From an uncultured Verrucomicrobiota bacterium (GTDB lineage Bacteria > Verrucomicrobiota > Verrucomicrobiia > Limisphaerales > UBA9464), in assembly GCA_903907995.1 (NCBI GenBank), contig CAIVQH010000057.1, forward strand, positions 1-64,000: a DNA stretch of 64,000 nt. The letters are read 5' to 3'. The first letter of the stretch is position 1. The number at the start of each line of letters is the position of its first letter. The position numbers and the translations under genes were made by a program. Positions 54,930 through 64,000 of the stretch are shown here, piece by piece. The notes beneath the pieces were generated by a model. The model saw only the letters and a program-made list of their open reading frames with translations, was not told where the DNA came from and ran no database searches.

Positions 54930-56105
54930 ATGTCCTCATCACGCAGCTACATCGCCGACCATGTCGCGGGCATCCCGCGCTCGGGCATCCGCGATTTCTT
55001 TGAACTCGTGCAGAACACGACGGGCGTCATCTCGCTCGGCGTGGGCGAGCCCGACTTCGCCACCCCGTGGCACATCCGTGAGGCCGCCATCTACGCCCTG
55101 GAGCGCGGGCGCACGCAGTACACCTCGAACCTCGGCCTGCTGAAGCTGCGGGAGTCCATTTCGCGCAATGTCGCGAAGAACTTCGGCGTCAGCTACGACC
55201 CGAAGACGCAGATCCTCGTCGCGGTCGGTGTCAGTGAGGCACTGGATCTGGCGCTTCGGGCCGTGCTCAACCCCGGCGACGAGGTCATCTACCACGAGCC
55301 ATGCTACGTGAGCTACTCGCCCAGCGTCGTGCTCGCGCACGGTGTGCCGGTGGCGGTGTCGTGCAAGGCGGAGGACGGTTTTGCGGTGACGGCCAAGGCG
55401 ATCGAGGCCGTCATCACACCGCGCAGCAAGGTGCTGATGCTGAACTTCCCCACCAACCCCACCGGCGGCACGATGACGCGGCCGCAGCTCGAGGAGATCG
55501 CGGCGGTGGCCCGCCGGCATAACCTGCTGGTGCTCACCGACGAGATTTACAGTGAGCTGACCTTCGAGGGCGAACACGTGTCCATCGCCAGCCTGCCGGG
55601 AATGGCCGAGCGCACGATCTTCCTGCACGGCTTCTCCAAGGCGTATGCGATGACGGGCTTCCGCATCGGCTACGCGTGCGGCCCGACGGAACTCATCGAG
55701 GCGATGATGAAGATCCACCAGTACTCGATGCTCTGCGCGAGCATCATCGCCCAGGAGGCGGCCATCGAGGCGCTGGAGCACGGCGAGCCGGCGACGGCGG
55801 AGATGCGTGAGCAGTACAAGCTGCGCCGGAATTTCATCGTGAAGGCGCTGAATGACATGGGGCTGAAGTGTCACCTGCCGCGCGGCTCATTCTACGCGTT
55901 TCCCTGCATCGAGAGCCTGGGGATCCCGGCGAAGGAGTTCGCTCTCGGCCTGCTGCGCGAGGAAAAGGTCGCGTGCGTGCCCGGTGGCGCGTTCGGGGCC
56001 AGCGGCGAGAAGTTCGTGCGCTGCTGCTTCGCGACCGCATTTGACCAGATCCAGATCGCCATGGAGCGGATGGCGCGCCACGTCGCCCGGGTGAAGCGGG
56101 GCTGA
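54930..56105 (+). CDS. PLP-dependent class I/II aminotransferase
   Basis: A 391-residue fold-type I aminotransferase. The ATG at 54930 fits the family start (IADHVAGIPRSGIRDFFEL). Conserved features are GVGEPDFATP, YTSNLGLLKLRESI, NFPTNPTGG (172-180), LTDEIYSEL (D204) and the PLP-binding lysine K237 in HGFSKAYAMTGFRIGYA. These place it near aspartate/aromatic aminotransferases of the AatA/PatA group. Substrate specificity cannot be fixed. It is a single-gene unit as far as the sequence shows. Confidence 0.93.
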   Translation: MSSSRSYIADHVAGIPRSGIRDFFELVQNTTGVISLGVGEPDFATPWHIREAAIYALERGRTQYTSNLGLLKLRESISRNVAKNFGVSYDPKTQILVAVGVSEALDLALRAVLNPGDEVIYHEPCYVSYSPSVVLAHGVPVAVSCKAEDGFAVTAKAIEAVITPRSKVLMLNFPTNPTGGTMTRPQLEEIAAVARRHNLLVLTDEIYSELTFEGEHVSIASLPGMAERTIFLHGFSKAYAMTGFRIGYACGPTELIEAMMKIHQYSMLCASIIAQEAAIEALEHGEPATAEMREQYKLRRNFIVKALNDMGLKCHLPRGSFYAFPCIESLGIPAKEFALGLLREEKVACVPGGAFGASGEKFVRCCFATAFDQIQIAMERMARHVARVKRG

Positions 56106-56189
56106 TCGCCGGGCCCGAGTGGATGGCACTGCTTTGATCACTTTCATCGTGGCTCGTGGCAGCCTAATCCGAGAGAGAGGCGGCGCGAG

Positions 56190-56326
56190 TGTAGCGCAGA
56201 TTTGCAATCTGCCGTATCGCAGGTTTGGAACCTGCACCGGCCACAGGATTGCCCCGGCGCGACCGAGCATTCCACCCCTTGCCGATTGAAAATCGGCGAT
56301 ACAGCAGGTTGCAAACCTGCGCTACA
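56190..56326. repeat. four-hairpin GTAGCGCAG-type REP element
   Basis: The outer inverted ends TGTAGCGCAG (56190-56199) and CTGCGCTACA (56317-56326) are exact. Inside are four 17-base hairpins, each with 7-bp stem and 3-base loop: 56196-56212, 56219-56235, 56281-56297, 56304-56320. GTATCG and CGATAC pair between the halves. Most of the 374-base gap 56106-56479 is this element; no gene is seen. Confidence 0.9.
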
Positions 56327-56479
56327 TCCGCAGCCGCACTGCCGTCCCGCCATCAGCCCGGGCAACCACGGTGTCAAGATGCGCACCCAATCAGCGGTTC
56401 GCCGCGTTTTGGTTTGATATCGACCGCCTGCTTTGGGTACGGATGGCGCGATCCCAGATTCTCATATTCCCCAGTCACC

Positions 56480-57160
56480 ATGAGCGCACCCATCACTTAC
56501 ACGGTTCTGGCCGCAGACGGTCAGCAATACGGACCCTACCCTGCTGACAACGTTCAGGCGTGGATCAACGAAGGCCGGATCAAGGCCGACCAGCAGATGA
56601 CCCGAAGCGACCTGAAGGAGTGGTTCCGGGCGGGCGACTTTTCCGAGTTCGTCTGGACCAGCGCGCCGGTTCCGCCGCCAGTCGCCCCCGCCCCGCCGGT
56701 TTCAGTGCCGATGGGTACCGCCGCCTCCGTTGCGCCGGCGGGGAGCAGCCTGGGCCGGAGGGATCTCGAACCCACGAGCGGCATGCGGTCCGCGGCCAGC
56801 TGGTTCTACTGGATTGCCGGTCTCTCGGCCGTAAACTTCATTCTCGCCCTGTCGGGGGCGTCCTTCAGTTTCGCGGTGGGCAGTGCCGCGGTGGATTTTT
56901 GTGCGGTCCTGGCCCGTGACTCCGGGGGATTCAACCCGGTGTATGCGCTGGTGGGCGTTTTGGTGATCGCGCTTTGGGTGCTGCTGGGCGTTCTGGGTGG
57001 TCGTGGTTCCCTGGCCGCCTTCATCGTTGGCCTGATCCTGTTCGCTCTCGACACCCTGCTGGTGATCAAATCGGGATACGTCATCGGCATTGCAATCCAC
57101 GCCTACATTCTCTTCCGACTGGGGATCGGCCTGAAGGAGGCCTGGATGCTGAGAAAATGA
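56480..57160 (+). CDS. GYF-domain membrane protein, first of two
   Basis: A 226-residue protein from the ATG at 56480. A GYF_2 domain occupies about 1-60 (YTVLAADGQQYGPYPADNVQAWINEGRIKADQQMTR...W), followed by a Pro/Ala linker (PPPVAPAPPVSV) and about four membrane helices (WFYWIAGLSAVNFILALSG, YALVGVLVIALWVLLGVLGG, AAFIVGLILFALDTLLVI, AIHAYILFRLGIGL). GYF domains bind proline-rich peptides; here the domain is probably cytoplasmic. A second GYF protein follows after 66 bases. Confidence 0.8.
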   Translation: MSAPITYTVLAADGQQYGPYPADNVQAWINEGRIKADQQMTRSDLKEWFRAGDFSEFVWTSAPVPPPVAPAPPVSVPMGTAASVAPAGSSLGRRDLEPTSGMRSAASWFYWIAGLSAVNFILALSGASFSFAVGSAAVDFCAVLARDSGGFNPVYALVGVLVIALWVLLGVLGGRGSLAAFIVGLILFALDTLLVIKSGYVIGIAIHAYILFRLGIGLKEAWMLRK

Positions 57161-57226
57161 CGCGGGGATAAGACCGCGAAAACGTTTGCGAAGGGAGCTT
57201 TGCGGACCTATCCCCCCGTGCTCTCT

Positions 57227-57925
57227 ATGTCGGTGGAATACAAAATCATCGGTGGCGACGGCCACGAATACGGCCCGGTCACGCTCGAGGAAATCCGCCA
57301 GTGGTGCGAGGATGGCCGGGTGGCCCCCGGCACGCTCGTATGGCTCAATGAGGACCGGCGCTGGGTGCCGGCCGGTGCGCGGGATGAGCTGAAGTGGGAT
57401 CTGCAAAGCCCGGCCGCTCCCCCGGTGTTGCCGCCCTCACCCGCGGCCGAGGAACTCCAGTCGGCGGGATTCTGGGTACGTTCCGCCGCCTACGTGGTGG
57501 ATGCGATGATGATGGTTTTTCTCGTCTCCATCGTCACGTATCCCTGGCAGGCCGAATTTTCCGAGATCGGGAATGCGGCGCTTGCCCAGCTGAAATCGGC
57601 CAACCCGGACATGGCGGTCATTTTCCGTTTCTGGAAGGCGTCGCTGCTGGTCGATCTGCCGGTCAGCTTCGTGTATTTTGTCGGGTTCAACACGCTGCGC
57701 GGGGCCACCCCGGGCAAGCAGATGCTGGGTCTCCGCATCCTGAATGCCGACGGTTCGCGGCTGACCTTCGGGCGGGCGTTCCTGCGCCACTGCGGCGAAT
57801 GGATCAGCCGCCTCACGCTGGGAGCCGGCTTCCTGCTGGTGCTGATCACCCCGCAAAAGCAGGCGCTGCATGACCTGCTCGCGCAGACCCGGGTGGTCTT
57901 CCGGCCGCACCGGTTCGGGCCTTAG
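57227..57925 (+). CDS. GYF-domain and RDD-domain membrane protein
   Basis: A 232-residue protein from the ATG at 57227. The GYF_2 domain is YKIIGGDGHEYGPVTLEEIRQWCEDGRVAPGTLVW...W (4-60). A Pro-rich linker leads to an RDD domain: GFWVRSAAYVVDAMMMVFLVSIV, FVYFVGFNTLRGATPGKQMLGLRILNADGSRLTFGRAFLRH and QALHDLLAQTRVV. RDD proteins are small membrane proteins, some acting as Na+/H+ exchangers, but most are of unknown role. The last codons overlap the convergent next gene by four bases. Confidence 0.86.
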   Translation: MSVEYKIIGGDGHEYGPVTLEEIRQWCEDGRVAPGTLVWLNEDRRWVPAGARDELKWDLQSPAAPPVLPPSPAAEELQSAGFWVRSAAYVVDAMMMVFLVSIVTYPWQAEFSEIGNAALAQLKSANPDMAVIFRFWKASLLVDLPVSFVYFVGFNTLRGATPGKQMLGLRILNADGSRLTFGRAFLRHCGEWISRLTLGAGFLLVLITPQKQALHDLLAQTRVVFRPHRFGP

Positions 57926-58332
57926 TCGTCCGTTTCCTCGGAATCATCGGGACCGGTTTCCGGCACCTCGCCGCGTGACTGGGCGACCGCCTCGCGGAGC
58001 TGCCGGCGGAATTCGTAGCGGTGCTTGGGCGTGATCACAAACTTGCGCCACCACCCTGAACGCCGGTGGACGACGAGCAGCCGCCGGGAATCGTCGAAGG
58101 TGTTCCGCCAGTTTTCCGTGTCCGTCCAGCGCAGCTCCCGGCGCGGCTTGTCGATGCGCTCGATGTCGTTGAAATCGATCCGGCGGACAGTCAGGGATCC
58201 CAGCGTGACCCGCAGGGAGGAGCGGCCGATCTGGTAGCGGAGGCTGCGCCGGAACGACGCCCAGAAAAACACCCCCAGGGCGAGGGTGACGAACGCAATG
58301 ATTGCCCAGCTGATAACACCAAGCGCGGCCAT
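57922..58332 (-). CDS. hypothetical protein with N-terminal membrane helix and PH-like domain
   Basis: A 136-residue protein. One helix (GVISWAIIAFVTLALGVFFWASF) precedes a strand-rich segment (YQIGRSSLRVTLGSLTVRRIDFNDIERID...RLLVVHRRSGWWRKFVITPKHRYEF) resembling bacterial PH-like domains, and an acidic tail (DDSEETDD). The function is unknown. It overlaps the GYF/RDD gene tail to tail. Confidence 0.6.
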   Translation of the reverse strand: MAALGVISWAIIAFVTLALGVFFWASFRRSLRYQIGRSSLRVTLGSLTVRRIDFNDIERIDKPRRELRWTDTENWRNTFDDSRRLLVVHRRSGWWRKFVITPKHRYEFRRQLREAVAQSRGEVPETGPDDSEETDD

Positions 58333-58386
58333 GTCGGGCAGCTTAAATCAAAGCGCCGGGCGGCACGCACATAGAAATTTGCGAAC

Positions 58387-58767
58387 TTACATCCGCTGGC
58401 CGACCCACAGGATCAGCAGGGGCACCAGCAGCCCCAGACCCAGCGAGGCCACCACCGGCCACAGGGAGCGGGAGAATTTGAAGGCCAGTACCAGTCCCAG
58501 CACCGTCGTGACGATCAGCGCAACCGACATCACCACCACGAGCGCGCGGAACAGCTTGGGTGAGCCTTTCTGCCGGATCACCCCGGTTTCCGGGTAGATC
58601 TGGTCGGTGTGCACGACCCGGAGCTTCTGCACGATGGATTCGGCCTCGCTGGGGGACTTCAGGCGGTCGGGGGTGACGGTCTGGTACCAGCCCGTGCCGA
58701 TGAAGAAGATCAGCAGCGGAGCAAAGAAGACCCCAAGGTAAAGGTGGAGCTGGCGGAGACGTTTCAC
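58387..58767 (-). CDS. PepSY-associated membrane-helix protein
   Basis: A 126-residue protein. The N-terminal KRLRQLHLYLGVFFAPLLIFFIGTGWYQTV is characteristic of PepSY-associated TM proteins (first helix with conserved HLYLG). Two more helices near the end are LFRALVVVMSVALIVTTVLGLVLAF and LWPVVASLGLGLLVPLLILWV. Relatives accompany iron uptake or reductase systems; no such gene is adjacent. The LysM gene lies 30 bases upstream on the same strand. Confidence 0.7.
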   Translation of the reverse strand: MKRLRQLHLYLGVFFAPLLIFFIGTGWYQTVTPDRLKSPSEAESIVQKLRVVHTDQIYPETGVIRQKGSPKLFRALVVVMSVALIVTTVLGLVLAFKFSRSLWPVVASLGLGLLVPLLILWVGQRM

Positions 58768-58797
58768 GATGATTCAAGGGTCGGAACCGGACTGGCC

Positions 58798-59445
58798 TCA
58801 CTTCACCATCGGTATTTTCAGCTTCATCCCCACGTACAGCTTCTTGGGGTCCTTCAGCTTCGGATTCGCCTTGAGCACGTGCGCCTGCTTCACCTTGAGG
58901 TTATGCTCCTTGTTGTAGGCGGCGATGATGATGCCGAGCGTTTCGCCCTCGGCCACGGTGTGCTCGTAATATTCTGCGGGAAGTTCGGGACCGTCATCCG
59001 CCGTTTTGTCGGCCGTGGCCTCGGGAGCCGGCCGCTTGGTGGAGGCCTTGGGCGGTTTCGGGTCTTCCACCGACGGCAGCACGACCGGTTTGCTGGCGAG
59101 CTTGGCGATCGATTCCAACTGGTCATGGACGCACTTGCCGTCGGCCACGCGGTGTTTGTCCACCTCCTGGACCTGCTCGACGACCTTCTTCAGCTCGTCG
59201 CGCGAGACGTTGTCCTTGCCGGCGAGCGCGATGTCCGACCGGAGCTTCGCGTTTTCCGCGCGCAGGGCGGAGATCTCGTCATGCAGTTTCTGGAGGTCGG
59301 CCTTCATCAGGTCGCGGCTCTCGGTCAGCGCGAGCAGATCCGATTCGACCCGTTTGAAATCCTCCGCGGTGACCTGCCCCAGGGTGCGGTGAACCGGGGC
59401 GACCAGCGCGAGCGACAGCAGAAATGGCGCGACAAGACGTTTCAT
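58798..59445 (-). CDS. secreted LysM-domain protein with coiled coil
   Basis: A 215-residue protein with a signal peptide (KRLVAPFLLSLALVAPVHRTLGQ). A coiled coil spans about 28-110 (DFKRVESDLLALTESRDLMKADLQKLHDEISALRAENAKLR), then a Lys/Pro-rich linker and a LysM domain at about 158-212 (YEHTVAEGETLGIIIAAYNKEHNLKV...VLKANPKLKDPKKLYVGMKLKIP). LysM binds peptidoglycan, so it is probably a periplasmic, wall-associated protein. It likely forms a small unit with the PepSY-like gene. Confidence 0.85.
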   Translation of the reverse strand: MKRLVAPFLLSLALVAPVHRTLGQVTAEDFKRVESDLLALTESRDLMKADLQKLHDEISALRAENAKLRSDIALAGKDNVSRDELKKVVEQVQEVDKHRVADGKCVHDQLESIAKLASKPVVLPSVEDPKPPKASTKRPAPEATADKTADDGPELPAEYYEHTVAEGETLGIIIAAYNKEHNLKVKQAHVLKANPKLKDPKKLYVGMKLKIPMVK

Positions 59446-59628
59446 GGCGGGCGCAAACTAGGAAGTGCCCGCGTAACCGGCAAGACCCGCTTGTCGTGGG
59501 TTGTTCACCAAAAGAGGATTCCTGTGGAAAACAACATCCGTCCGAGGCGACGCGCCAATTGACCCAAAGATCATGTCAGCCGGAGGTCCGGCGACGCTTG
59601 CAAGCATCCTTGGAAAGAGCTGCCCCGC

Positions 59629-60117
59629 TTACCAGTCGAGCGCGAGGCTGTCGGCCGCGGCCGCGCGTTCCAGTCGCAGATCGGCTTCGGATTGGGGGTC
59701 GAACCAGGTATCGCAGACGGCCACGCCGGCACCGAGGGCGAGCACCTTGGCCAGAGCTTCCCGCACCAGCATCCAGTGGCGGCGGCGCAATTGCCGTAAC
59801 GTGACTGCGTCAGGGAAATTGTTCGCGCAGAGGTAGCGCAGATCGGGCTGCGAAATCGCGCGCTGTTCGAGTTCCTCGGAGCCGTAGATGCCGCGGGCCA
59901 GCGCATAGACCAGCGTGGTCAGCAATCCGGCAAAACTGAACATGCGGTCTTCCGGGGAAGCCTTGAAATGTGCCGCCGGCAGGGCAACGGACTGGACCGC
60001 TTCCAGCGCAAAATGCGTTAACCGCACAGCCCCATGCCATTCTGCAAGATCGGCCGGCAGGGCGGGGTTTTTGGAAGCAACCGTCACCGAAGGATTTGGT
60101 GTTCCGTTCATGCCCAT
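59629..60117 (-). CDS. protein related to the N-terminal (DUF772) part of IS5/IS1182-type transposases
   Basis: A 162-residue protein. Residues about 60-128 (SFAGLLTTLVYALARGIYGSEELEQRAISQPDLRYLCANNFPDAVTLRQLRRRHWMLVREALAKVL) follow the DUF772 pattern of transposases (Y-G-SE-LE...DL-YL...PD-TLR-FRR-H). No DDE catalytic domain follows; instead a short acidic tail (DTWFDPQSEADLRLERAAAADSLALDW) ends the frame. It may be a domesticated DNA-binding protein or a clean remnant. No terminal inverted repeats are seen. The start ATG (60117) is followed by a second at 60111. Confidence 0.6.
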   Translation of the reverse strand: MGMNGTPNPSVTVASKNPALPADLAEWHGAVRLTHFALEAVQSVALPAAHFKASPEDRMFSFAGLLTTLVYALARGIYGSEELEQRAISQPDLRYLCANNFPDAVTLRQLRRRHWMLVREALAKVLALGAGVAVCDTWFDPQSEADLRLERAAAADSLALDW

Positions 60118-60269
60118 AGCAGACGCCCCAATTGTTACAGAATGATGGCGGCCGGGTAACGTCTTGGCCGGGATTGGAGCGCCAAATTTAATGACTCATA
60201 TCAACAAATCAGGATGGATTGATTTGAGACTTGTTCCGACCGGTCAAACGGCTAGCCTTTGGGCGCAAA

Positions 60270-64000
<3,731 letters not shown>

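Noticed and set aside
60118-60269. SAM-II or SAH riboswitch upstream of metH
   Set aside because: GATTTGA and CTTG resemble SAM-II pieces, but the flanking bases do not form the required P1 stem, and the SAH-riboswitch core is absent.

Overview
The window is high-GC bacterial DNA with ordinary gene density on both strands, probably a metagenomic or draft contig. Bases 4-36 match the Illumina TruSeq read-1 adapter, so the left edge is a sequencing artefact. The gene content points to Verrucomicrobiota, most like the Pedosphaera/Limisphaerales group. Clues are a prepilin-type protein with a GxVDGHV motif, a sigma factor with a membrane-anchored tail, an ECF sigma factor beside a Ser/Thr kinase with a WD-like propeller, secreted LamG, RCC1 and BspA-type proteins ending in a xFYRLxxP-like tail, a Tat-exported Gfo/Idh/MocA oxidoreductase, and many palindromic intergenic repeats. 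This assignment is inference; no rRNA or tRNA gene was seen.

Layout. 0-13 kb: ApbE, a BspA-like surface protein, a Tat oxidoreductase, a cNMP-sensing histidine kinase, a tailed sigma factor, a prepilin-like protein, DAHP synthase, a large secreted glycosidase-like protein with two LamG domains, and an outer-membrane-like protein. 13-20 kb: YjbQ, the potassium transporter Kup behind a c-di-AMP (ydaO-type) riboswitch, then an ATP-grasp/alpha-E fusion and a transglutaminase, separated by an inserted four-helix-bundle (IVP-type) gene between inverted heptamer arrays. 20-30 kb: epimerase, IscX, RidA, an RRM protein, a beta-propeller protein, PyrR (with a PyrR-type attenuator) and PyrB, thioredoxin, FabD, a small membrane protein and an RCC1-like protein.

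30-48 kb: a one-directional cluster of about 18 kb containing a TPR/peptidase-MA protein, two DUF4159 paralogues, MoxR, a low-GC insert, DUF58, a BatA-like VWA protein, a 1380-residue coiled-coil membrane protein, a GATase-like/VWA membrane protein and a caspase/C13-like protein lacking its cysteine. This is the MoxR-DUF58-BatA type of system, usually linked to envelope or stress functions; its role here is unknown. 48-60 kb: kinase plus ECF sigma pair, ABC-2 exporter, aminotransferase, two GYF-domain membrane proteins, PepSY-like and LysM proteins, and a transposase-derived fragment. 60 kb to the end: MetH, cut by the window edge.

The most unusual signal is a family of intergenic inverted repeats whose arms are quasi-tandem arrays of short purine-rich words of 6, 7 or 8 bases. 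At least seven loci lack a gene. One locus (18492-19138) encloses the four-helix-bundle gene and sits between two genes that normally form an operon. A second, separate repeat class has hairpins with three-base loops (REP/BIME-like) at 37.3, 44.1 and 56.2 kb.
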